DNA of 64,000 nt from Ophthalmolycus amberensis (GCA_024529925.1 JAFEUB010001535.1:248001-312000); one strand, 5' to 3'. Positions 13,295-27,400 are shown, counted from the stretch's first letter. Program-made: numbers and translations. The notes: generated by a model from the sequence alone, not told the origin.

Positions 13295-16200
13295 TACGTG
13301 CACACAATGTGCCAAGGTGGTATAAATGATCTTCCTTTCCCCTCCACTGTTCCTTTCTCTAGCCGTCTTTAATGGCGTGCCATCTTATTAGTCTCCATCA
13401 TCTGATGGGTCCCAGAATACCCATACTCCCATTCTGCAGGCCAGCCAATAGTTCAACACACGGCCTGACGTGCGGCGATAAATTGTCCCCTGTGTGTGTA
13501 GGTAAGGGGTTTTGATTGCAAGCGAGAGTGAGCAAAGAAAAAAGGGCATAATGTGCTGGGATGAGTTTGTGTTTCAGGTCTTTGTGTGTAGCTGTACCCT
13601 TTGTCTAACGGTCTAACGCACATTTAACTGGCCTCTGGACAGCAGGGGGTGCTAATGGGAAATACAAGTCCTGGCAGTCAGAGACATCCAAATGCTGGCT
13701 GCACATTTTGTCCTGACCTTTCTGCTTTTGGCCGTCAGCCCGTATTTTCATCCTCTGTCCTTCCACCTAGTCACTGTAAAGAAGCCAATGACTGCAGTTT
13801 GATCATTTGAGCCCAATGACCATCGCTTTCATCCACATAGTCCACATCATATCAGCCGGTGCCAGTGTGTTACAGCTCATTTGTGGAGGGAAAACTAGAG
13901 CCAAATGCCCCAAAAAAGCAGGCATCTGGAGCTCTCAGCTGCCCTCCCAATCGGCTCCAGAGGTAGTGGAGAGGGCAGAGTGTGAGCTGTGAATCTCCTG
14001 CAGGTTCAAATGGAGGGGAGAATTAACAATCTGCTTCATTCTGCAGTGCTTGGGAGGAAACAGAAGAGGTACTAAGAGCGAGGAAATGTGAGGCTCTGGC
14101 TGACCTTTTTAAATACAAATTATGCACATCTTCATCATGTGTGAATCACTTTGCGCTGAAGTGCTGTGAACCTTTTTTTTTTTTAGTGGGAGGATGGATT
14201 TTTTACTATTATGTCCCTGTAAATAAAGGGAGGGAGTTATGGGCCAGTTGGAAGTAGCATTAGCTGCTAATGCTGCTAATACTCACCTTGTGTTGACTGC
14301 TCTGCTCATTAACTTTACTCTCATCGGACACAATTTTTCAGAATTTCTTGAGGAATGTGTGTAGTTGGATATCTGACTCTGGTATCTGTTTACTTATTGA
14401 TTCGTTTTTAGACCTCTTCTTTCCTTTCGACATTCGGATATGCTGCTCTAAGTTACTTACTTATCAATCATCAGTCGAAAGGTTTAATGTGTGAGTGCGT
14501 TCTTTCCCGTTTTGTGGGTTTGTGTGCTCTCTGCGAGTCGGTGTTTGTCCTCCGAGTACTCACTTGTTGATGAGGTTCAGGAAGCATCACTCTGTAACAC
14601 CTGCGAGTGTTTGCTCAGTATTTGGATCAAATAGCTTTTGAAAAATTCAGATGGCAACACCTGTTATTTCAATGTGTCAGCTACATATTGATACATATTT
14701 AATTATTTGATCCATAGGAAAACTTGAATTAATTATTCATGAGCTGTTACTAAATTGTATAAAAAAATGTTGTATTTTCTTTGAGTTTACGTAACGTGGG
14801 GTGCCTCCACTACAAAACACTGCAAAACAAATTTCCAGCTATGATGCCTGAATATCAGAGCTTCACTCAAACACAACCGTGATTGTGTATTGCCTTTACG
14901 CTGCTAGGTGCCACATTGAACATCTGGGTTTGCTGTTGTTGCCAGATCATCCCTGTGTGTTTCACTTAATCCACGCCACAAGCAAGTACAACCTATAAAT
15001 AAATAACTGCAGGAGCATGAGGGAGTGAGAGATTCACATACACAGGCGGGTACTAACAGAGAGGAAAGAAGCAAGGCCTCGCCTCCCAGTCACGAACACA
15101 GGGAACCAGGTAGATCTAAGGGGTACAGGTTGTTCCCTACTGTTCCCTGTGAAGGGACATTAGGTGTACCCGGCGTGGGTGACACTGTCAGGTTCAGCGT
15201 GCATCACCGGGTGGAGTCCTTGTCCTGACAGCCCGCCGACAGCCTCACGACGGTAGATCAACAAGGCAAGGCAAGGCAAGGCAAGTTTATTTGTATAGCA
15301 CATTTCATGAGTCAGATCATAGTTATCAAGGACACCACATAGTTCTATAGACTCTCTGTCCTGGGGATTATCAACATGGATATTAAAGTCACCAACAATA
15401 ACAACACAGTCAAAATCAATACAGATTACAGACAGCAGTTCAGTAAACTCATCAAAGAAGGTTGCACAGTATTTAGGCGGTCTGTAAATGTTGAGGAATA
15501 AAGCTTGAGTGGAATTTAGAGCCACATATTCAAAAGAACTAAAATGACCAAAGGGCATCTGCTTGCATTGAAGAGAATCATTAAATAAAACAGCAACTCC
15601 ACCTCCTTTCTTATGCGCTCTTGTTTCACTCATGAAACTGAAGTTGTGAGGTGTTGATTCAATAAGAACAGCTGCACTGTTATCTTGATTTAACCAAGTT
15701 TCAGTTAAAAACAAAATGTCCAGTTTGTGCCTAACAATAAAATCATTGATTAAAAATGTTTTTCCTGACAGAGACCTGACATTTAATAAAGCTAAGTTTA
15801 ATGTGGGTAAAGCTTTCTTTGCCCAATTTATTTGGACAGGCTGACGAGGAATGTATGTTAAGTTTGATAAGTTTGCATGTTTACTATTGTTTCTTCGCAG
15901 CCTCACCTTTCTTTTTCTATAAACTTGCAAGACAGGAATTGAAACGGCTAGCTGCATACAGGGCCCCGACTTTTCCTGGAGAGAGTCATTGGTATCATTA
16001 GCCTTGTAGCCTGGACCCAGAAGATATCAATTATTTCCTCCATCAGGTAGGGGAGACAGAGGACGGTTGTAGAGCCGTCGGGGAGTGTGAAGAGGTGTGT
16101 GTTTGGTTCCAGCAATGACCAGCTTTTTCCATGTTGTCAGTGAACTCCAGGTGGGGGGAGGATGGGGAGAGTGTGAGAGAGGATTGCGATCCAAAGTATG

Positions 16201-18358
16201 GACCCGAAATAGCTGGGGAGGGAGGTAAAGACTCCGCGTCTAGGAAGGGTGGGGAAAGTGGGAGATCGGAGGCGAAGGCGGTCCCTGATGATGAGGTTGG
16301 AGACTCCTCCTTTTGGTTGTCGTTAGGCGGCCTTCCCGTAAGGTCTCCATGGCGATGCTGTGTGGTTATCTCTTGTTTAGACTGCTCTTGTATCTTGTCC
16401 TTGGCAGTAGGGACAGACGAGTGACGCAGGGAGAAAAACAGGTTAGAGGCAAACAGTTTTACCCCTGACTTGTTCAGGCAAAATCCATGCGCTGCAAAAA
16501 GATGTCTGCGCTCCCAGAAAAGGTAGAAATTGTTGATAAAATGTACTGAATGGTCAGCACATGCAGTTGACAGCCATCTGTTCAGTGCAAACAGCCTGCT
16601 GAATCCTTCATCTCCTCCTCTGACTGGTGGAAGAGGGCCACTGATAAACACCTCAGCCTTGACAGAGCTGACTGTGTTTAACAGATCAATAAAGTCTCGC
16701 TTCAGAACTTCAGACTGTTGTTTCACAATATCACAGCTTCCTGTATGCATGATGATGTTTTTCGCTGTGGGATAGTCAGCCACGATGTCCAGGAATTTGT
16801 CTCTCATGTCAGAGACCATATCTTTCGGAAAGCAGAGTATTTTGGTGTTCTTGCTGCACAGTTTTCTGACATCTTTTACAGCATAGTCACCAACAATCAG
16901 AGTCTCAGGCCCAGTCACTAGCTTTGCCTGCAGGCCTTTTCTCACATTTACTCTCAGTTCTTACCCTGCTTTGAGGAGATAGCTGCTTATCCAGGTCATC
17001 AGATGGAGATTTAGGATCCTGCGACAATGGAGCAAATCTGTTTTGAAGTTGTAGGCTTGGTTGTTGTGGAGGTATTTTGCAGGTTTTACCTTCCTTAGCT
17101 GTCCTTGGCTTTGTCCATCTGGGTGCAGGGGTTGAGGAGGAGTTCTGCCCGTGTGCTAATGCAGGCCAGCCAGTCGCATCATAAATCTCAGGGCGCTGGG
17201 CTCTGTCCTGTTAGTCGTCCTCCCATATATTTTCTCTTCAGCTTTGCACCGAGAGAGTTCCTGGGAGGACTACCATTTGAAGATTCATTATCTGCTCTCT
17301 CCTCCTGTTTCTTGGTAGGCCTGGTTATGCTAGTTAGCTGTGTCTTAGCTTGCATTTGTCCAGTGTTTTGAGTCCATGGTAGAGTGGTATCATTCCCACA
17401 CAGTCCATTTACTTCCACGTTTACTTCTAGTCGGTAGATTTTTGTTTCCAAGACTGCAATCTTCTGTAGGGGTAATTGAATTTTCTGCCCCTCTTATCGG
17501 CTCGGTGATGGGATAGCATCTCACCGCTTTCAAGAGAGTCAATGGAAACACAACGCTGGTCACCTTCTGACTTAACTTGATTTTTCTTCTTTTTTTTGCC
17601 GTAGAATGAGCACAGTGAAACATTATTTTTGTTACCCTTCCCTTGAAAGCAATTTCACCGATGAGGGGAGACTGATTTGGAGTATATGAGCGTGTGCATG
17701 TGTGTGTGTGAGAACAGTGACAGATAATACAGAGCCCGATGACAGACCATGCCTCTTCTGCCTCGGTCACAATAAACAACCTCCTCTCACGTTTTTTTTT
17801 CTTTTGTAGCTGGTGACAAATAAACCCTGTAAGGAAAGGAAATAAATAGCTTCACACTGTAAGTCTGTGCACAACAATTGACGGCATTAGTTGTTTGTTG
17901 TTTAAAATGACTTGTGTGCGAAAGCAGGAAGTAGATGTTGTTATAGCACAGCGAAATAAAAGGGTAAGCGGGCATAATGATATTAGTGACCAGGGTTTGC
18001 ATCCTCTCTCTGAACAGTAGATAATGCAGAATTTAACTATCAACAACTTCCAAGCCCCCTTCAATTACTGCAAGGCTCTATTTGTATAAACTTGGAATAA
18101 GGGCTTATTGTATATACTGTTGGATTAGTTACCTCACTTCAATCTCTTTTTACTTTAACGTCTTGTGACGAAAGATGATGTGTGATGTTCCAGGCTATTG
18201 CTATGGTACTGTATTTGTAAGTGGAGACAGTCTTGTTCGTGGTATAACAAACTGAACAACTTGTATTTATTCGTGTGTGTTTGTCTCATGGTCTCCCTGT
18301 ATTTTTGGCTGCTGTGTTTGGCTGCATTAGGTATCCGGCGATGCTGTGCTGAGTCTGT

Positions 18359-18403
<45 letters not shown>

Positions 18404-21400
18404 TGTGTGTGTGTTCATGGGCGTCAAGGCCTACTCTGGTGTAATACAGTGAAGAGTTTACAATGTTTTATCAGATGCCAAATGCCCTCTATCGTTATTC
18501 TCTTTTCAAACAAGGACGCAACAGATCATTCTACGTGTACATGGTAACGTTCACGCTGACATTGTTAGATATACTTCCTGTAGTGACAGAGAAGTGTGTG
18601 TACTTGTACACCTATCATTGTGAGGACCCATTTGAGTTTTAGACCTTCAGAGTGAGGACATTTTGGAAAGTGAGGACGTTTTGGCTGGTCCTCACTCCTT
18701 CAAACGCCCGTTTAAAGGTTCAGAAGGAATGCAGTGTGTGTGTGTGTGTGTGTGTGTGATCATCAGCAGGTTTTTTAGGTTGCTGAAGGTGCAGGAAGTG
18801 GATTAATGTTTCCCAGTTCTGTTGACACCACCTCACAATACTGCAGTACAAATGGCTTGAACTGTATCAGATGTTGCTATGAATATCACAGCATAGCATT
18901 TGTTTTGTGTAGGATTGTAATTAGCAAGAAAGCAAGAGTAATCTGCAGGAGAAAGGTATTGTCAGCAGCCACTATGAATGCCGTACGTCCAATAGATGAC
19001 TACTGTGCAGTGTGATAAACAGGACAACGAATCCACCTTCAAAACAGAGAAATAGAGAATTGCAATCAAGACAATCAGAAACTCTCCCTCGTTGACTCAC
19101 TGCGCAAATCAATATTTAGAAAATGATCACCCAACTTTGCAGTTTCCCTCAGCTATGGAGCGTTGTAATTGTTTTGGTTTCCCTAGCAGCTGACAATTAA
19201 TCAATCTATCAAGTGTTTCAGAAAAAAGTTAATGGGGCCACCTTGAGCTCAGTCAGGACATTAGCTTTGTGACAAATTATACATTCCTTCCTTCCCTGTG
19301 TCTTACCCTTCCAGCATCTTTCACTGGTTGTCTCTTCAAAAGTGCTGGAATCCATATTTTACAGTTGATCTTGCATTTCCATATATCTCAGCCTGCCTTT
19401 CATCATTCCTATCTAAATCATTTCGGAGATACGGTCCATGACTGTGAGCCTCTCTCTTCCATTTGGGGATCTGTCCTTTCAGCTGCTGAGACCGCTTCAT
19501 CTTGTCACCCTCCGCATTCTGAAATTTCACAGTGAGTCCATGGATATTCGTGAGTAACTTCCGACTCCCAACATAAATTTGACCCCTCATTTCCTCTCTC
19601 CTCCCGGATGGTAATGAAAGTCTGGAGTTATCTCCATGTCAGTAGCTGCCTCGGATTCCCCTCGATGGTCTTGACAACTCTTTCTGCCATTCTACGGGTA
19701 TTTCTTTTTCTGTCAACCAGGCAATTTAATGTCCCCAATTCATCTCCTTGTCCATCCTGGGTTCTTCCTCTTTGTCCACTGTTTATCTGTTGACAGCGGC
19801 GTTTTCATCACTGCCATGTTTCTGGTCTTTTTTCTTCTTTATTTGAACCGACGTACACTGATTTGCTTTGCTAAGCCCCACCACCATTAACTAATGTTAC
19901 CTGTCAAGCCTTCTGTTCTCAATGATGGCATATTTACCAATCAAATATTGCATTACTTCCTTCATGAATCACGAAACACCCCCTTGCTCTGAACTTTTAC
20001 ATCCAGCTTTCAAACCTAAAATAAATTTTTGGGTTGAGCCTTTAATTCCACTAATATTACTGAGGGCTCAATGGCTTACATAAACACCTTAATCAGAATA
20101 AACGTGCTAATTCCAAGAGAAATGTCATTACATTTGAAAGTGTAATATCTATCTGTGCATGCTCGCCCACACACACATAAAGTAGCTCCCGGGGGACTCC
20201 AGATCATGGTGGGTGCTGTGGGTGGGCTCGTCTTCTCTTATTCAATAAGCTCATGAGTAAGAAGTGTAAAATACCAGTTCATTCTAGTTTACAGTTCAAT
20301 CTTTGGTCTTGTGGAGGGAGTTGATTGTGACAGAAATGGCCTTACTGAAAACGGACAACAGGACACTAAAGATGATTTATATCGCAATTCAAGAATTTTT
20401 GCGCAAATTCACATTCTGATTTAATTTTATCGGAACTGTTTCATCTTCTTGCTCATTCTCTTCTTCCATTTCTCTCTCACTATGTGTACGCAAGCTATAC
20501 TACAACATGTTGGCAATGTGTATCCATTCTTTAAATAACTTGATTTCAAATCTTTCTTTTCTACTCCTAACTCTTATCTAAGAGATCTAATATGTATAGT
20601 TGCCCCGTCATTTCACAGCAGCTTTTTAAACTCTTTTGTTTCACTTTCACGTCTCAATTGCTGAGAATTCTCAATTGTTTCTTCCACAACGAGGCAAAGC
20701 GGCAGCCGAATTCTTTCTCCAGGCATTGTTGTTCTTGAACACTTCCTTCTCTTTATGCTTCTCTGCTAGGCACCCATAAAAAGATGCTTTTGCCACGAGG
20801 TATAAAAATAGCACGGTGATTCATATTTGCAACATGATGTGAATAAGAAGGAGGGAAATAAACGTGATTCAGACCTCAGACAATGATAATCTAAAGCAGG
20901 CTTTATGTTCTGGACACACTGTAAATGGCATTGTAAGGTCTACCTCAGCAATAACTTTATGCCGTCTCTAAGGATATGATACTTCCTCAATGAGAAAAAC
21001 AACAACCATTCAATTGAAAGTAATTTAGGCATGTCTCCAAAAGTATAATAGTATGGAAGCGTGTTTCTTTAAAGCAGATTGGGAGGATATCCAACCAGAT
21101 TTATGAATGACGTTCTGTGACATTGAGTGATGAATGCCTGTCATTTTCCCTCCTTGAAGTCCTGACCCCGAGTACTGGGCTGTGTATACATCTGTGCTTG
21201 CAGTTGTACGTCAACCATAAATCTACGATGCAATTTCCACCGCTGCCGTCTCGCTCCCTCTTCCTCTTTCTATCGTCTCCCTCCATTTTATCCACATCCC
21301 GGGGCATCGGCTTCTGAAGACATTCAATTTGAAATCCTGTCTTGCATATTTCACAAGCCCAACCTGTTTTTATACCCTGTGCTCTGTTGTTGCTGGAAAG

Positions 21401-24400
21401 ACGTTACATTGACATTGCATGGGAATGCCCCGTGGTTATAATGGTCTGTGTGTTTTTCGTGCAGTATGTGCAAGCAGTTTGTTCTTAAATCCTTGAGGGG
21501 CGACTATCCTCGTTCGGTCTTACAATTCAACACGATAAATGAAAGGCTAACCCTGTACAGCAGGAGGCAAGCATCTGAGTGTGCCGTGTGCTGTTTTTGT
21601 AGTCTCACCTCAACCTGCTCGCCCTGAGATACTTATCACTGGCCCGCCATTTAAGAATGTCTCTATGGGATTTTAACAAGAGCTGGAGGCTGATTCTGTG
21701 CTTTTCAGAAACATAAACTGGTCGATATTGATCTCAGTCCTCTTCAGTCAACTCCGTGCCCAGAATGTATGGATTACATATAAAAGTACAGAAATGCCTC
21801 CCTGTTACGCTAGGTTTCTTCTCGTCACGTTGCCTCTTTCTCGCTAAACAGTGCTTTTTATGAGCGGTGTCGTCCCACTCAAGTGAGCGCACGATTGATT
21901 GGCATCTCCATAACCAATTCCATCCCTGCAGGATTGATCACATGAGGTGAGCAGGAAGCACAAAGAGAAGGCCACCTAGCATGCATCACTGTATGTCGGC
22001 TCCAGGGGAACTTCACAGGGTAGAGTTAGCCATGCTTGGTATACACTCTAAAAAAAAAAAAGTTGAGTATACTTAAAAAGGTTAAGCAACCAGCTGCAAA
22101 GGCTTTTTTGAGTAGACTCAACTAAGTTGTGTCAACTTAGGATAAGAAGTTAACTCAAAGTGCTATTTTAAGTTTCTCAAACTTGATATTTCAAGTGTTC
22201 TTTACTTAAGTACATGAGTAGACGTGAGGATCAAACTCAATATTTTAAGTTATGTTAATTTAAGTCCATAAGTAGGGCTGAATAGTAATAAGTTTGAGAA
22301 ACTTAAAATAGCACTTTGAGTTAACTTCTTATCCTAAGTTGACAACTTAGTTGAGTATACTCAAAAAAGCCTTTGCAGCTGGTTGCTTAACCTTTTTAAG
22401 TATACTCAACTTTTCTTTTTTTACAGCCTTCATTTTTAATTAATTAGAAATGTACACCGTTAAAGAAAAGAAAACCATCGTAAAACACGAAATGTTTAAT
22501 AACAATAAGTTATTTGCTTGCAAAACAATATTGTCTTTCAATTTCAACACTTGAATAGTAGACAGCAGGGGGTCAACATCCTTATAATCTCTACTTCATG
22601 CCATTTTAAACCCAAAGACACCGACTAAAGTTCCGTCCTAATACTCAGTCAAAACAAAAAGAAATGCAAATATGTGTCTGCATGGCGCTATGTGGCAGTA
22701 ACAACAATAAACTAAAATTTATATTAAATTATAATAGTTCAGCTGTAATATACAAAGTATATACAAATAATAAACTTGTTAAACATCTAATACTTAAGGG
22801 TGTTGACCAATTTGGTCAACTCATACCATCGGCATTTGGTCAAGTTGGTGACATTTCAGTCCCTCATGAAAATCCAGTCAAGACCATAGGCGTGGTTTAG
22901 ATATGGCAGGCTACTTCAGCAAACTGTTCTTTAAGGCCTGAACCCGGGTAGAGCACTGGCTACCAAGGTTCATGAACACCTTTTGAATTACTTCAAAAAT
23001 GTGTACCGTAAGTCCTTCGGATAGTCCAGGTTAAGAGCCTGGATGAGCCCAAACAAAAGGGCAAATGCGGTTGGGAAGTCGCATACATCCTCCAGGACAA
23101 TCCATTCCTCAATAACCAGGGCGATGCTTATTGTTGTTGGACTTGAGCGGACCGCCCCAACGCCATCTTCAACAACTGAATATTCCAAGTTCAACTCCCT
23201 TGACGCAAAATTCCTCCGGGTCTGTATTTTAAAGAAAAACAAGCATAGAGAGACTTTCATAAATATTCACCCCCTCTTTAAAGTTCTCTTTTTTTTCCCT
23301 TCCCATTCTGTAACAATACATTTGAAAAGTCAAAATACATTTTTGGTTGGTAAATAATTTTCTGCAGATTTTAAAAACTAAAATATACCACTTTCATACC
23401 ATATTCACCCCCTACACATTTGTATTATAGTATTTAAATATTCATACTCTGAATGTCGTGTCTTGTCATTAAATAAATAGAGCAGAATACAGGGAAACAT
23501 TTGCTCACTGTACAGGCTTCCTTCGATTCAATAAGTGACAAAAACCTGAAGGAACTGGAGCAAATCTGCCATTAAACAATGGACAAAATCACTCCAAATC
23601 TGCCAGATTCTTACCCTAAAGACATGTAGCAGCAAAGGGTGCTAATGGTGTGTAGGGGCTTTTTTAGTTTTATTTTCTTAAAAAGATTAGCTAACCAAAA
23701 AGGTATTTTGACTTTGAAAATGCACTGACAGAGAATGACTTTACAATTCTCAATACTCCAAAATATGTACATGCATCATTTTTAAGTCAGATAAATCTTC
23801 AACAGGTCTAAATACTTTCTGAATGCACTGTATACGAGGTCTCAAAACCCATGACTAATTTGGGCTTGGAATTATAAATGTTACCAGTAAATTTGAAGGA
23901 GAATTGCTGTTACAAAATGCATGTGATGCAGGCACCACACTCACATGTAACCTTGATGCTACAGTAATATTGCCAGTATTGGCGATATCACATGAAATTA
24001 AATGTTAAAAACTGTAAAGTTACACTTATTAAACTATTTAGGTGGAATAACAAAGTAACAGTGAAGTAGAAATGAGGGTTTGATGAAAGTTTGCATTAGT
24101 GTTTTCTTGCTCAATGTGCAACCTAAATGACATTGACACATTAGTCTTACCAGATATTTCTTCAGAAAGCCGTCCGGCTTCTCCATCAAAGAACGGTAGA
24201 CCCCATAGAGCTGTTGAGTTTCTGTGGGCAAGCACATCAGTTGTCTGAAAGATACAAAATGAAGATTAAAAATGTATATATTCATAATAATTATAATTAA
24301 AAAAATTCAATGCAAACTATAGAAGACAAAGGCATTTGGCAAAATGCTTCCAGCATTGTCGCATGCATTTCAGGTTGGCTGTATTCACTAACTAAATTAA

Positions 24401-27400
24401 CCTATATTTTACCACTGTATCTATGGGCATCATGTTTTTGGACATAGCTTAAGGGTGAAAACACAGTAACGCTCTCTTGCTTTTCATCTCCGAAATCACC
24501 AATTTGAAATGTCAATTAAGTCAAACAATACAATACACCTGTGAACATTAACGTGTATTCATATTTATTTTGTAAGACAAACTGGAATATTAAAGGGTGA
24601 TCTGATGGTAAATGCTCTGCTCCAATGTTATGGTTTGCATAGTTTCATAATTGATGTCTTGTGTCGGACTAAATAATTGTGAAAATGCCCCTCGTCTGTC
24701 CCCCAGTTTTTGGTCCCAGTTCAAATCTAATTGAGGACCCCTGCTATACCACATGCACTTCCTACTTATTGATTACCTGTTCATCAAAGGTGTCTAGAAG
24801 GATCCTCATGTCCTTTCCAAGTGTTCCGCGGCGCGATCTGTACAGCTTAATAAGCTGCGATGAGTGTGCATCCAATGATGACAGGAAGATCTTCTTCAGG
24901 TCCACTCGAGTAATTCTGTAGAACTCTGCACAAAACAGTTTGCATGTAAAGAAACAATGATGCAAGTTTATGTTCAATTGTCCAAAGGCATTAGATACAT
25001 GCTGCTTTCTATTTCAGAACAACCAACAGTAGCCTGTGGATCATTGCACTCTGCAGGCAATTCTTCATCTGCTTCTGGTAGATCAGTTGGAGTTGTTGGA
25101 GATATTACAGATTATCTAAAATCATTAACACTGTAAGATTTGTACTTCCAGCTTACATGACTACTGAAGGACATTACTTGTAAATTCACAGTTTTTGAAT
25201 AGACAACAGTCACATGCTGCTTCAAATGAGCCCTGAGATGGCCTATGCATTTTTCTGGCGCACAGAGGACCTTACAGTCACACAATTCACAACAAAATGT
25301 GACCTGCACTTTAGGTTTACCAGACTGTTTATGTACTCTTGAAAGGTGGGATTTTAACGCACCAGTTGTCTTGAAAGTTCAGGTGCAGTCTGTATACAGG
25401 CACGGGAGTGGTTAGAGTCACGCCTGGTAATGTCTGTAATGCTTTAAGAGGACATCTTGACTGGGGTGGAAAAACTTGCATCCAAATCCTATGAAGGAAA
25501 GATAAGAACATGTTAACAATGTGCATAGTTGTCAAACCTCCATGCAAACCTAACAGCTTCACATCCCCTTATTTTCAAAGTTGCTCAAAGATGGGCAATA
25601 TTTATTGCCAAGGAGTAATGGTACATTTTTTACTAAAACAGAAAAGCAGTTTGCCATGATTTATTAAATGTACACTGAGAACTGAGAATTTAAAAGATGA
25701 TTCCACTAACCTCTAACTATGTTTACCTTAAGTGTGTAAAGGAGCTATTTGCAAGTCATTAAAATGGTTTTATCATAATGACAAACAATACTATGAGTGA
25801 TGGAAGGAAGGGGGTGACCACGAAAAGCAACAGAACCTTCATCCCCCCCTTTTGCTGAGTATTTTAAATGAGTATTTATGCATTATTTGTTTTGTATCAT
25901 CAGGGAAGGAAAAGCATAGGTCAAGGAGTCTTACGAGTAACACAAATAAATGGGGTGCACAAAAGAACGGCGTGTTGCTTTATGCCTACTTCATTACCTG
26001 TAATGTATCTAGTGCACGTCAATGGTACACGCGCGCGGGTAACTTAAACTAGCATGCTAAAGCCCTCGTGTTTCCAACACGCCACCAACACTAACGAACG
26101 GCGAAGCACTTTGCAGCAACATGTTAGCTAGCTAACAGAAACCAACCAGTGTAACGTTAGCATACGGCGCTATAATGTTGTGCACGTGCATACAACGTAG
26201 TAACGTTAGCTTTAGCTAGTACAGACGTTAACTTTAATATGTGCAAATTCACTCGACCATGCAAAACCGCAAGCCGCGGGTCATTATCGTTAAATTACAC
26301 ATGAAAAAGAAAACTGCTTTCTTGAACAAAAAAGCATAGTAGCTATTAGCTTCTTCAGGGATCTCATTTGCTATATGACTTCTGCTGATGTGGGTTTTTT
26401 TCACATGATGCCGTCTTCAGTGAGTCTCTTTGGCTGCAGTCCGCCAGAGGAAAGACCCTTTGACCCCACTAGTCACACAGCACGATGTCTCATCTCTGCT
26501 GCTGCACACCTCTACGCCGATGACGCGGCAAAAGCTGCACGATCAAGGTTTAATGAAAGTCGAAGCAGTGCAAATTGTGATCCTTTTTATTTTTCTCATC
26601 CACATTAAAAGAAAGAGTTAGCATGATCATTTGTTTGTGACTTTTTGTAGGGAGTTGGAAACCACTGGACTAAACTACCAAACTGTATTTAAAGGAGAAT
26701 GTCCTCTCAAGAAATCATCAGCAGTCTCAGCAGGTACCCCAGAACTAGATATCGTCACGTATTGTCACGTATTGTCACGGATTGTCACGTATTGTCACGG
26801 AGAAAGTCCTCTGGCGGCCGTAGTCATTTTGACAGGAGCAAAGACGGAGAGTCAAGAGACTGTTGGAAAGTGACAGCCCAACCTGAACAAGTCATGTTTG
26901 TACCTGAACCTAACCAACCCGGCTCCAAATATTTCTTCCACCATTGAACAAAAGGACCTGTTCTTATTCACACACATACACAGAAAGCACATTATTAACT
27001 GCATGTCTGCACACTATATTCACATACTCGGCATAATGTTTCACATCCCTGCAATGCTGCAAAATGCAGACGCCACAAAGGCTGCACATGTGGAAATTGT
27101 ATGCAGCCAGAAGCCGATGCTCTCATGCACCCCGATTCAAATCAATGTTGTATTCTAAGTGCAGACTAAATAAACAACCCAAGGCACCAGCTCACAGACC
27201 TGAACTCGCATCAGACTACAGCACCAGCTTGTTAGCAATTATGGCAGAGCGAGCCGAAGACATAAGCGAGCACTGTAATTGTATTCTGGACGGGATGCAT
27301 CGAGGCCGCTGCGCTCGCTCATCCGTCTTCAATACTGACGCATGGAAAGATGAGAGGAGAGAGAGAGAGGCAGCATCCAGGGCTTGTCTCCGCCTCGTCA

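Noticed and set aside
22561..22590. Second CTCF-like motif (GACAGCAGGGGGTCAAC)
   Set aside because: The 3' half of the CTCF core is missing, so the match is much weaker than at 13636.
26751..26800. Possible CRISPR-like array
   Set aside because: Units are 10 bp with no spacers, in a vertebrate genome.
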